A stretch of 51,479 nt of DNA from an uncultured Prevotella sp. (GTDB taxonomy: Bacteria > Bacteroidota > Bacteroidia > Bacteroidales > Bacteroidaceae): positions 1 to 51,479 of the forward strand of contig ONTZ01000019.1 in the NCBI GenBank assembly GCA_900320905.1, given 5' to 3'. The position numbers and the translations under genes were made by a program. The notes under the pieces are model-generated. The model searched no databases and was not told the origin of the DNA. It worked only from the letters and a program-made list of their open reading frames with translations. The first letter of the stretch is position 1; each line of letters opens with the position of its first letter. Positions 44,527-51,479 of this stretch are shown piece after piece.

Positions 44527-47406
44527 AACCGTCCACCAGTCCAGACGCACATCGCCACTGACATTGCTGAAACAGAGATAGAGGTCGTGGACACCTGCGG
44601 CACTCTTGATCTTACCGGTGAAGAGACGGTATTTCTCCACGTTGCCGGTCTTACCAATGGTGCAGGAACCAACCACCTGACCGTCTTTGCTGTCGAGACG
44701 CAGGCTGACGGTGCAGCCACCGGTAGAGGCTGCCATGACACAGAACTGCTTGGCACCCTGTGCGAAGTCCACACCACGCAGACGGATATACTCACCGTCG
44801 TCGATGTCGAAGATATACATATTCTTCTTACCTGTCGAGGCGGGCATGTCTGCCACGACACCGGTGTTCTCGATACCCATCTTGGCACTCTTCAGTCCGA
44901 AGCCCCATGCCATCGTCTCAGCCTCCACACGCTGGTAGGGATTGAGCCACTGCAACTGCTTCATGGGTTCCAGATCCAACCAGTAGGGTGTCTCGCGGAT
45001 GGTGCCGTCGGCATTGTAGAATATCTCTGCCCCGTTCACGCTGCGACGCTCATGGTGTACGAAGGTCTCCAGGTGCATCAGGTCGTAGTCCTGCCCGAAG
45101 AGATACGAATGGCCCTTGAAGTCGGCGATGCCGGGGTGATTGCCCCTGTCGCGCTGGGTGGGTGCCATCAGATAGTTCTGTTCTTTCCAGGGACCCAACG
45201 GCGAATCGCTCATCGCATAGCCCAGGCCCTCAGGACAACAGGTAGATGCAAAACCCATATAGTAGTGCCCGTTGCGCTTATAGAACCACGGTCCCTCCTG
45301 ATAGTGCTTCACTGCCCAGGTGGCCTTCTCGCTGAACGGCACCCGGAGGTTGATCTTTGCGCCCTCCTCCTTCACAGGACGCATCATACCGTCCTTGGGA
45401 TTGAGCACGTAGATGTCGCCCTTGGTGGATATCATGTCCTCATTCAACTTGACACAATAGGTCTGTGGATTACCCCAGAACATATAGGCCTGTCCGTCGT
45501 CGTCGATCCAGACGGAGGGGTCGATGTCGTCCCAGTGCTCCTGCTGCCATACCAGCGGCTTACCCAGAGGATCCTTGAAGGGTCCGTGGGGCGAGTCCGC
45601 CACCAGCACCCCGATGCCGTGTCCGTGCAACGGGGCATAGAGGTAGTACTTGCCGTTGCGTGCGATGGTCTGGATGGCCCAGGCACCGTTCTCCCTGCTG
45701 CGCCAGGAGAACTCCTTCAACGAAGCCACAGCGCCGTGCTCCGTCCAGTTCACCATATCGGTGGTGCTCCACAGCAGCCAGTCGTACATGAAGAAACCGG
45801 CAGAACTCTTCTCGTTGGCATCGGGGATATCCTCTGGCGAGGCATCGTGCGAGGTATATAAGAATAAGGTGTCGCCCACCACCAGCGGTGAGGGGTCGGC
45901 GGTGTATTTCGTCTGGAAGAGGGGCATATTCACCTGTTCCAGTCCGCGCATCTCCCACCAGTCGAAGTTGAAGAGTTTCGGTCCCTTGCGCCCCTTGAAG
46001 ACAAAGTAGAGGTCTGCGGTCTCTGGCAGGGCAATACCGGAGAGGGTGCGTTTAGGCGCATCCAGTTCTTTCAGGGTAGAATAGTCTAAGTCGAGGGTGA
46101 GGGTCTGCCATTTCTCCCAGCCACCGGTGCCAGGCACATTGACTACACCGAGGCATCTTCCGCCGACGCTGTCAAGACGTATCTCTATCTGTCCGCCCCG
46201 CAGACCAGAAGCCACACGGGCCTTGAAGACACGGGGATATTTGTTGTCAAACGCCACATTCTGCAGTTTGATATAGTCGCCGTTGTGGATATCGGTCACA
46301 TAGACACCCACCTCATCGTTCTGCTCGGTCTTGATGCCCTTCGAGAAAGCCATCGTCTCTGCCTCCACCTTACGGTAGGGGTCGAACTTACCCACAGGCT
46401 TCACCCCCTCGTCGGTAGGCATGATGGTGGGGAAGGAACCGTCGGCATTATATTTGAATTCCTCCACAGCCACACTGCGTCCGAAACCTCCGCCATTGGG
46501 CAGTTTCCCCGTGTGGTAGAAGAAATAACTATGTCCCTTATAGTCCGCTACGCCGCAATGGTTCGTAAACGACTTCGTGTCGCAGAGCGGCATGATCTCA
46601 CCGGCGTAGGTCCAGGGGCCTAAGGGCGACGGTGCCGTGCTGTAAGAGATATGCTCCGGCACGCCCCCGGCGGCATAAAGCAGAAAATAAGAGTCTCCAG
46701 GCCTCCACGACTCCTGACTCCTGACTCCTGACTCCTGTCTCCTCTTCATCAGCCACGGGCCTTCCACATACGAGTCCTTGTATTCCTTGCCCTGCACACG
46801 CTTGTCCCTCAAAGGTGAGCCAAAGCCCTCCTCCGTCATGTCGAGCATACCGAGTTCGCCGGAATAGGAGATCATGTCGCGGTTCAGTTTCAGGTAATAC
46901 ACACGGGGGTTACCCCACATCAGCCATGCCTGTCCGTCATCGTCGATCATCACCGTCGGGTCGATATGATCCCACGAACCGTTCTCGAAGAGCGGTTTCC
47001 CGATGGCATCCTTGAAAGGTCCTGTAGGACTGTCACCCACTGCCACGCCGATGGCCATACCACCTGACAGTTTGGAGTGGGCACAGATATACCAATAGAA
47101 CTTGCCGTCGCGTTCGATGGTCTGCGAGGCCCAGGCACGGTCATCGGCCCACGAGAAACTCTCGAGGGCGAGCGGGGAACCGTGATCCTGCCAGTTCACC
47201 ATGTCCTGCGTCGAATAGACGCGCCACTCCTGCATCCAGAAGAAGTCGGCACCGTCTTCGTCGTGGCCTGTATAGACATACATCGTACAATCGTGTACCA
47301 TCGGCGCGGGGTCGCTCGTACACCATGTTTGCACAAAGGGATTCTGCGCGCTGGCAGACAGAGCCATTGCCGTAGCAACGGCGATAAAAGCATCTCTTAG
47401 TTTCAT
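44518..47406 (-). CDS. Double GH43 protein with two CBM6-like modules
   Basis: A 962-residue secreted protein with two complete GH43-CBM6 units. Unit 1 (about 20-345, CBM about 350-490): CTSDPAPMVHDC, DHIDPTVMIDDD and the acid Glu in YVEGPWLMKR. Unit 2 (about 500-815, CBM about 825-962): TADPSPLVVGD, DDIDPSVWIDDD and YQEGPWFYKR. Each CBM has the VEAETMA start. Both active sites look intact, so it probably acts as beta-xylosidase and/or arabinofuranosidase. Unit 1 carries an insertion of about 13 residues (RQESGVRSQESW) at 222-234, encoded by a heptamer repeat and absent from unit 2, directly after the catalytic acid strand. Signal peptide ends ASAQ. First gene of an operon with GH8 and the aldo-keto reductase. 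Confidence 0.88.
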   Translation of the reverse strand: MKLRDAFIAVATAMALSASAQNPFVQTWCTSDPAPMVHDCTMYVYTGHDEDGADFFWMQEWRVYSTQDMVNWQDHGSPLALESFSWADDRAWASQTIERDGKFYWYICAHSKLSGGMAIGVAVGDSPTGPFKDAIGKPLFENGSWDHIDPTVMIDDDGQAWLMWGNPRVYYLKLNRDMISYSGELGMLDMTEEGFGSPLRDKRVQGKEYKDSYVEGPWLMKRRQESGVRSQESWRPGDSYFLLYAAGGVPEHISYSTAPSPLGPWTYAGEIMPLCDTKSFTNHCGVADYKGHSYFFYHTGKLPNGGGFGRSVAVEEFKYNADGSFPTIMPTDEGVKPVGKFDPYRKVEAETMAFSKGIKTEQNDEVGVYVTDIHNGDYIKLQNVAFDNKYPRVFKARVASGLRGGQIEIRLDSVGGRCLGVVNVPGTGGWEKWQTLTLDLDYSTLKELDAPKRTLSGIALPETADLYFVFKGRKGPKLFNFDWWEMRGLEQVNMPLFQTKYTADPSPLVVGDTLFLYTSHDASPEDIPDANEKSSAGFFMYDWLLWSTTDMVNWTEHGAVASLKEFSWRSRENGAWAIQTIARNGKYYLYAPLHGHGIGVLVADSPHGPFKDPLGKPLVWQQEHWDDIDPSVWIDDDGQAYMFWGNPQTYCVKLNEDMISTKGDIYVLNPKDGMMRPVKEEGAKINLRVPFSEKATWAVKHYQEGPWFYKRNGHYYMGFASTCCPEGLGYAMSDSPLGPWKEQNYLMAPTQRDRGNHPGIADFKGHSYLFGQDYDLMHLETFVHHERRSVNGAEIFYNADGTIRETPYWLDLEPMKQLQWLNPYQRVEAETMAWGFGLKSAKMGIENTGVVADMPASTGKKNMYIFDIDDGEYIRLRGVDFAQGAKQFCVMAASTGGCTVSLRLDSKDGQVVGSCTIGKTGNVEKYRLFTGKIKSAAGVHDLYLCFSNVSGDVRLDWWTVKK
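46707..46742. repeat. In-frame GGAGTCA heptamer repeat inside GH43 unit 1
   Basis: On the minus strand about four tandem copies of a seven-base unit (CAGGAGT, with flanking CAGGAGA variants) lie within the coding sequence. A gain or loss of one unit would shift the frame and end the protein early; three units would keep it in frame. Confidence 0.8.
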
Positions 47407-47448
47407 ACGTAGATTATGTTAAAATACAACTTCGTGAGGTTTACGCTG

Positions 47449-47456
47449 CAAAATTA
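47449..47456 (-). promoter_or_regulatory. -7 element for the GH43-GH8-reductase operon
   Basis: The minus strand reads TAATTTTG, a TAnnTTTG match about 42 bases before ATG 47406. No clear -33 partner. Confidence 0.45.
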
Positions 47457-47640
47457 CGAAATAAAAATGGAAAGCCCCGCGGTTTAACATTATTTATTGA
47501 CTAAAAAAGTCCTGTACGTTCACGGGGGCTGATATTCTTGATCCACACATTCTTTTGGACAGGAATCAGAGCGATTTCGGCGATTTGTCCAAGAGCAGGG
47601 CGTTTGTCCATACAAGTTTGAGAAGAATTCGAGATTTTTC
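47457..47640. other. Intergenic region with repeated TTTGTCCA motif
   Basis: No gene is seen. TTTGTCCA occurs at 47584-47591 and again at 47603-47610, 19 bases apart, and its complement-like TGGACA at 47556-47561. The spacing of close to two helical turns upstream of the promoter at 47641-47671 would suit an operator for a dimeric regulator, but this is only a pattern. Confidence 0.3.
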
Positions 47641-47671
47641 TTGGAATCGGAGAATAATCGCCGTAACTTTG
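47641..47671 (+). promoter_or_regulatory. Promoter for the small repeat protein
   Basis: TTGG at 47641-47644 and TAACTTTG at 47664-47671 are 19 bases apart. The leader of about 55 bases is A-rich just before ATG 47735, as is usual for strong Bacteroidota genes. Confidence 0.55.
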
Positions 47672-47734
47672 CAATGTCAAAAGGAAACAGAAGACAAAGT
47701 TAAACGAAGTATAAACATTTAAAAATTTAAAGTT

Positions 47735-48061
47735 ATGACAACAAAGAATTTCAATGCAAAGAAGATGCTCATGAGCACAGTTGCAGCAGTCGTTTTCTCA
47801 TTCGTGTTCACCACCAACGCAAACGCAAACCCTAATGCCGGAACCCCACAGAAGAGTTCTTTAGAGATTCGCGTGAAAGATGCTCCAAAGCGTAATGTAG
47901 GGATTCGGGTGAAAGGTGCCCAAAAGGGTAATGTAGAGATTCGGGTGAAAGATGCCCAAAAGAGTAACCTTGAGATTCGGGTGAAAGATAATCCAAACCA
48001 GATTGAAGAGTTCTTCATGAAGATGCTGGGCGGCATCCCGAGAGGAGGAAAGATCCACTGA
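47735..48061 (+). CDS. Small secreted protein with four 12-residue repeats
   Basis: A 108-residue protein of unknown function. A signal peptide (MLMSTVAAVVFSFVF to TTNANA) leaves a mature part of about 76 residues. Residues 42-89 are four tandem 12-residue units of pattern NxEIRVKDAQKx: SLEIRVKDAPKR, NVGIRVKGAQKG, NVEIRVKDAQKS, NLEIRVKDNPNQ. The C-terminus is IEEFFMKMLGGIPRGGKIH. The repeats are basic and alternate hydrophobic and charged residues, suggesting short beta strands or an amphipathic surface. It has its own promoter and terminator, so it is an independent gene. I do not recognise a family. A surface, adhesive or peptide-like role is possible. Confidence 0.7.
   Translation: MTTKNFNAKKMLMSTVAAVVFSFVFTTNANANPNAGTPQKSSLEIRVKDAPKRNVGIRVKGAQKGNVEIRVKDAQKSNLEIRVKDNPNQIEEFFMKMLGGIPRGGKIH
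47858..48001 (+). repeat. Four 36-base coding tandem repeats
   Basis: Four units of 36 bases, each containing GAGATTCGGGTGAAAGATG or a close variant, code for the 12-residue repeats of the small secreted protein. Unit length is a multiple of three, so copy number can change without frameshift. Confidence 0.85.
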
Positions 48062-48143
48062 TATAACAGACTACTCTACCCTAGCAGCCTGCTCCGGTTT
48101 ATAAGACAGTCTATTAAGCGATCCGGAAACGAATCTGAAGTGC

Positions 48144-48173
48144 CCCCGAAAGTCTTTTGTCTGACTTTCGGGG
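48144..48173 (+). terminator. Intrinsic terminator after the repeat protein gene
   Basis: CCCCGAAAGTC at 48144-48154 pairs perfectly with GACTTTCGGGG at 48163-48173 over an 8-base loop and is followed by TTTAT. The remaining gap to 48349 shows no credible gene. Confidence 0.8.
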
Positions 48174-48349
48174 TTTATCATGTAACATACCATAGGAACC
48201 TCTTTTACGTTATTTGACATGATAGTAATTCTATTGCTGACGGGATCAAAAACCTGTCCCAATCCCTGTTTTGTCTTTTGTTGGAAATGATTTGATGCTG
48301 ATTAACTTATTTTAACGGGAGAGGTGGCGGAGATGTGCCGTTTATTTCT

Positions 48350-48357
48350 TATATTTG
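48350..48357 (+). promoter_or_regulatory. -7 element for the large lipoprotein gene
   Basis: TATATTTG matches the -7 consensus, about 55 bases before the start codon. The -33 region is not clear. Confidence 0.5.
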
Positions 48358-48419
48358 CAAAATAATTAGGTAAAGATTACGATACTAAAATATATTTAAT
48401 AACCCAAATGATTTCAAGT

Positions 48420-50381
48420 ATGAAACAAAAACTGTTTGCATTATTTGCAGCCGCAGTGCTCCTGCTAGGCATGAGCGCCTGCGAAAACGAAGACAATCCG
48501 TCATCAGGAGGGGGAGACAACATATCGGCTCCCGCCCAACTGAAGCAGGGCATCTGGACGGAGTATGACGAGGCTCTTTTAACCTCAGGCAAGTACACCG
48601 CTGAGGAACTGGCCGCAATGCCTACCGTCGGCATAAAGATTGAAGGCGACAAGGGCTACTTCTTCACCTACACGGCTGATGACGCCAGTGAGCCCGTGGA
48701 GGGACAGATCAGCTACGACAAGAGCACGGGCAAAGGCACCATCACCTTCCCCACCATCGCAGACAGTCCGCTCTCAGACCAGAAGGTCAACTTCACCGCC
48801 ACCACCGACGAGACGTTGGAGTTTGAGCTGACCTACGAAGGCCAGAAGACGACTGCCACCTGTGCATGGCTCTGCGAGAACCTGGACAACTGGAACTGGG
48901 AAATCACGGACGAAGACTGGAAGGAGCTGATGGCCTACTATGAGCAGTATGCCGCCGATGCAGGCCCCGACGCCAGCATCGACTGGAGCGACTCTGACGT
49001 GGAAGGTCTGGCCGAGCCGCTGGTGTGGGACGAAGATGCTTTGGCACCAGCCAAGACCAGGGCTATCGTCATAGGCACAGTTATCTCCATAGGCGCACAA
49101 ATACTGGGTGCCCTCTTTGAGGAGGAACCAGACCCAAGTGTGGAGATTAACAAGAGACTTGATATTGTCACCAGGAGACTCGATCAGGTGCTGGGAAATC
49201 AGGAGAAGATGATGGAACAGATAGACCTGCGATTCAATCAGATGGACCAGCATTTCAGCAAGGTGAACGAACGCCTCATCGCTATTGCCAATAAAATGAA
49301 ACACAGCGATGCCGTGAAGATATTTAACGACCGTAATTCACTATATTACAATCCGTTGAAGGTGCAGAACCAGAGCTACTTTGACGCTGCCTATAAACTC
49401 TACAACGACAACAAGAGCGATCTGAGCAAGGTGAGCACCACCTTAGGCGAATATGGCAAGGAATGGGTAGGCAACAACGAGGAGTATCTCAAACTGACTT
49501 GGCAGTATATCGAATACCTCACCACCGTGCAGCATCCCGATTACGGCACGGGCATGGACAAAATCTACGACGGACTGACATTCGACAAGTATCCCTGGGA
49601 GCACCTTGCCACTGCCGACCGCCTGAGTTACAGATCCTACGACATGTTCATGATCACCAAGTGCCTCTTCATGATCTGCCTCTATGCCAACTATTGCGAT
49701 CTCTCGGACATCAAGAAAGAGGGAATCTATAACAACTACGATATCTACAAGGACAAATTTTTGAAATTCAGCATGTTTAAGGCCACCGACCCCGATAAGT
49801 TCCGCGTCTGCCAGATTCCGGGTGCCCACTTCGTGATGCACAAGGAGATACAGAAGTATAACTACAAAGGTGCGAATAACGAGGCCCCCCATCCGGCTAT
49901 TTACGGCCCGATGGCTGTTTATAGACCTGAGTGGCATGAGGCTGGCTCCATCAAGATAGAGAATCCTGAAAAGTTGAGGACAAGTTTATTGAGTTGGCAA
50001 GATGCTCAAGCCATCTACAAGTATTATAAATCTGCTGTTTATCCCAAAAATAGCTTCGACTGGTATGAAGTGTTTGCAACTAGTGATATGGGAGCCGGTG
50101 CAGTCTTTGCCAAGGAGCCAGACAATTATAGTCCGGGCACTATTAGATTTTTGTTGTATGATCGGGATGAAGTTGGCGGAGTGGAGAATTATGGTATTCA
50201 AAACGATCTTTATATAAGATCTGTATCAGGGAGGTCTCTAGAAGGTCAATGGAGTAAGAATTCACTTCAATTGGGAATTACAGATGCCCCTCAAAATGGT
50301 AAGGCACTATGGCGTAATAATGGTAATGATTATCTTCCATATAATTATTACGCAGCGATAGTTGCAGAGCGCTTCGACTAA
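48420..50381 (+). CDS. Large lipoprotein with hydrophobic helix, coiled coil and distinct C-terminus
   Basis: A 653-residue lipoprotein (LLLGMSACEN, Cys 21) of unrecognised family; ATG 48408 would add four residues. Residues about 30-150 look like a beta domain of the lipocalin-like type common in Bacteroidales lipoproteins. At about 210-230 a hydrophobic, glycine-containing helix occurs (AIVIGTVISIGAQILGALF). A long coiled coil follows at about 236-300 (INKRLDIVTRRLDQVLGNQ and onward). Residues 300-500 are probably helical and rich in Tyr, Lys and Asp. From about residue 517 (position 49970) codon third positions change from mostly G/C to mostly A/T. Hydrophobic helix plus coiled coil resembles the pore-forming part of alpha-helical toxins, but this is inference. 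Confidence 0.75.
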   Translation: MKQKLFALFAAAVLLLGMSACENEDNPSSGGGDNISAPAQLKQGIWTEYDEALLTSGKYTAEELAAMPTVGIKIEGDKGYFFTYTADDASEPVEGQISYDKSTGKGTITFPTIADSPLSDQKVNFTATTDETLEFELTYEGQKTTATCAWLCENLDNWNWEITDEDWKELMAYYEQYAADAGPDASIDWSDSDVEGLAEPLVWDEDALAPAKTRAIVIGTVISIGAQILGALFEEEPDPSVEINKRLDIVTRRLDQVLGNQEKMMEQIDLRFNQMDQHFSKVNERLIAIANKMKHSDAVKIFNDRNSLYYNPLKVQNQSYFDAAYKLYNDNKSDLSKVSTTLGEYGKEWVGNNEEYLKLTWQYIEYLTTVQHPDYGTGMDKIYDGLTFDKYPWEHLATADRLSYRSYDMFMITKCLFMICLYANYCDLSDIKKEGIYNNYDIYKDKFLKFSMFKATDPDKFRVCQIPGAHFVMHKEIQKYNYKGANNEAPHPAIYGPMAVYRPEWHEAGSIKIENPEKLRTSLLSWQDAQAIYKYYKSAVYPKNSFDWYEVFATSDMGAGAVFAKEPDNYSPGTIRFLLYDRDEVGGVENYGIQNDLYIRSVSGRSLEGQWSKNSLQLGITDAPQNGKALWRNNGNDYLPYNYYAAIVAERFD

Positions 50382-50386
50382 GTCGC

Positions 50387-50468
50387 TTCCCGCATTCCGT
50401 AACATTCAAAAGAGTCCCCGCTCATCACATTGGGCGGGGACTCTTTTGAATGTTACGGAATGCGGGAA
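50387..50468. terminator. Perfect 35-base inverted repeat, terminator-like
   Basis: The arms 50387-50421 and 50434-50468 are exact reverse complements, 35 bases each, around a 12-base loop. The inner part (AAAGAGTCCCCGC / GCGGGGACTCTTT) resembles the other terminators of the window. The outer 20 bases of each arm (TTCCCGCATTCCGTAACATT and its complement) go well beyond what termination needs. It begins 6 bases after the lipoprotein stop codon. Confidence 0.85.
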
Positions 50469-50520
50469 CAACATGACATTGCCAAACGACTGACAACTAT
50501 ATGAAACTCATAATTTCATA

Positions 50521-50623
50521 AATTCAGAAACAGCAGCCCGACTTTAATCTGTTTCTTTAATATTTTCTGTTTTTCTGAATTACTATCTTTCAGTATTTCA
50601 TAATTTCTAAAAAATAGTAATTC
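50521..50623. other. Inverted-repeat cluster upstream of the relaxase, candidate transfer origin
   Basis: Two inverted repeats lie in an A/T-rich region: AATTCAGAAACAG (50521-50533) with CTGTTTTTCTGAATT (50567-50581), and the exact GAATTACTAT (50577-50586) with ATAGTAATTC (50614-50623). Such repeats just upstream of a relaxase gene are where a nick site (oriT) or a self-regulating operator is expected. No nick consensus could be identified by eye. Confidence 0.4.
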
Positions 50624-50628
50624 TACAA

Positions 50629-51479
50629 ATGATAGCCACTATTCTGCCATCGAGCACAACCTTCCACGCCGTCGATTACAACGAGCGCAAGGTCAGTGAG
50701 GGAGTTGCAGAACTCCTTGAAATGGAAAACTTCGGTTTCATCGGAAGAGTAGATTCCTATACTCCCGAACAGTTGAAGCAGTATCTAACCAAGTACACTT
50801 ATCGTCACAACCAAAGGATTCAATCCCCACAGTTCCACCTCGCCATCAGCTGCCGAGGCGACGAATACACCTACGAGCAACTGTTAGACATCGCCCATCA
50901 GTACCTCAAAGAAATGGGCTATGGAGAGGACGGCCAGCCTATTCTCATCTACGCCCATCACGATACTGACAACCACCATATTCATATAGTGACGAGCCGT
51001 GTGGCTCCCGATGGCCACAAGATAGACCACAATCAGGAACGCATCCGTTCTCAGGAAGTCATCAACCGCATTATGGGCGAGAACCAGGAACAGCGGGCTT
51101 CCGATACCGTCAAGAAAGCTTTGGAGTACCGTTTCTCTACGGTCAACCAGTTCAAGGCCATCCTCGAATCCTGCGGCTACGAGTGCTATACCAAAGATGA
51201 TGATCTTTGTATCAAGCGTGATGGGCACGTTATCGAGACCCTGCCGCTGAGTGTCATCCAGCAGCACTGCCAAACTTTCGAATCCGATGAAAAGCGACGG
51301 AAACAGCTTAGAGCCATCCTCTTGAAGTACCGCGACATGACTGCCGACAAAGAAGAACTCCGAACGGTTATGAAACAGAAGTTTGGTATTGATCTTGTTT
51401 TCCATGGTTCCAAGGATAAGCCCTATGGCTATACCATCATCGACCACCAGAACAAGACCGTCCTCAAAGGTGGTGAAGT
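50629..51479 (+). CDS. Relaxase/mobilization nuclease, 3' end outside the window
   Basis: An open frame from ATG 50629 to the window edge, 283 codons. The three-histidine metal motif is visible as AHHDTDNHHIHIVTSRV near residues 107-122, typical of the MobA/relaxase family (PF03432-like) of Bacteroidales mobilizable elements. Upstream, GFIGRVDSYTPEQL and KYTYRHNQR offer tyrosines that could attack DNA. The later YRFSTVNQFKAILESCGYEC and KYRDMTADKEELRTVM segments also fit the family. The protein should nick the element's transfer origin and lead the strand into a recipient. No MobC-type accessory gene precedes it. The C-terminal part is not seen. Confidence 0.85.
   Translation, partial: MIATILPSSTTFHAVDYNERKVSEGVAELLEMENFGFIGRVDSYTPEQLKQYLTKYTYRHNQRIQSPQFHLAISCRGDEYTYEQLLDIAHQYLKEMGYGEDGQPILIYAHHDTDNHHIHIVTSRVAPDGHKIDHNQERIRSQEVINRIMGENQEQRASDTVKKALEYRFSTVNQFKAILESCGYECYTKDDDLCIKRDGHVIETLPLSVIQQHCQTFESDEKRRKQLRAILLKYRDMTADKEELRTVMKQKFGIDLVFHGSKDKPYGYTIIDHQNKTVLKGGE

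Noticed and set aside
47858-48001. Possible CRISPR array because of four 36-base repeats
   Set aside because: The units are directly tandem without spacers, lie in one open frame after a signal peptide and keep codon phase. No cas genes are present.
48071-48262. 63-codon minus-strand frame between the repeat protein and the lipoprotein
   Set aside because: It runs through a perfect plus-strand terminator hairpin, and its composition is not gene-like.

Overview
The window looks like a chromosomal segment of a fibre-degrading Bacteroidales bacterium, most likely a rumen or gut Prevotella relative. The evidence is the Bacteroidota promoter signature (TAnnTTTG at -7, often with TTTG about 20 bases upstream) in front of many genes, poor Shine-Dalgarno sites, many lipoproteins, a type IX secretion tail, and xylanase-esterase fusions of the Xyn10D-Fae1A type known from Prevotella ruminicola.

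Layout. Positions 1-380 are a mosaic of gene scraps: a VapE/DUF3987 fragment, an inverted piece of a CE15 esterase gene and a short unassigned tail. Next come an acid phosphatase, a GH3 NagZ-like lipoprotein, a nitroreductase and a decayed transporter remnant. From 15.1 kb down to 3.5 kb (minus strand) lie two transcription units for xylan attack: GH43 and GH97, then CE6-CE1, GH10-CE1, GH10-CE1 and CE15. A sigma factor operon (15.2-16.7 kb, plus) separates these from a second minus-strand unit, GH31 followed by a GH97-carboxylesterase fusion. A large secreted CotH-domain protein follows, then a nucleoside hydrolase-like lipoprotein and a TPR/PP2C phosphatase. The third minus-strand operon (37.8-29.8 kb) encodes a sugar lactonase, a Zn-dependent dehydrogenase, a FucP-type transporter, CE6, GH3 and a feruloyl esterase-like hydrolase. 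A paired sensor operon (38.8-42.1 kb) joins a kinase-dead protein to a full histidine kinase. A fourth minus-strand operon (47.4-42.1 kb) holds a double GH43-CBM6 protein, GH8 and an aldo-keto reductase. The right end has a small secreted repeat protein, a large lipoprotein with a helical core, a very long perfect palindrome and the start of a relaxase gene.

How it fits together. The enzymes match the debranching needs of complex, corn-type glucuronoarabinoxylan: GH10 cuts the backbone, GH8, GH3 and GH43 trim oligomers, CE1 and the other esterases remove ferulate and acetate, CE15 cuts glucuronoyl-lignin esters, GH31 removes alpha-xylose and GH97 alpha-galactose. The dehydrogenase, lactonase, second dehydrogenase and FucP together match the L-galactose to D-tagaturonate pathway described in Bacteroides vulgatus, and L-galactose is a known terminal sugar on such xylans. 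No SusC/SusD pair or hybrid two-component regulator is present.

The points most worth a second look are the L-galactose module tied to xylanase operons, the pseudokinase-kinase pair, the lipoprotein with a compositionally foreign C-terminus, the 12-residue repeat protein, heptanucleotide repeats (one inside a GH43 catalytic domain), the GH97-esterase fusion, and mobile-element genes at both ends of the window. No RNA genes or CRISPR arrays were seen.
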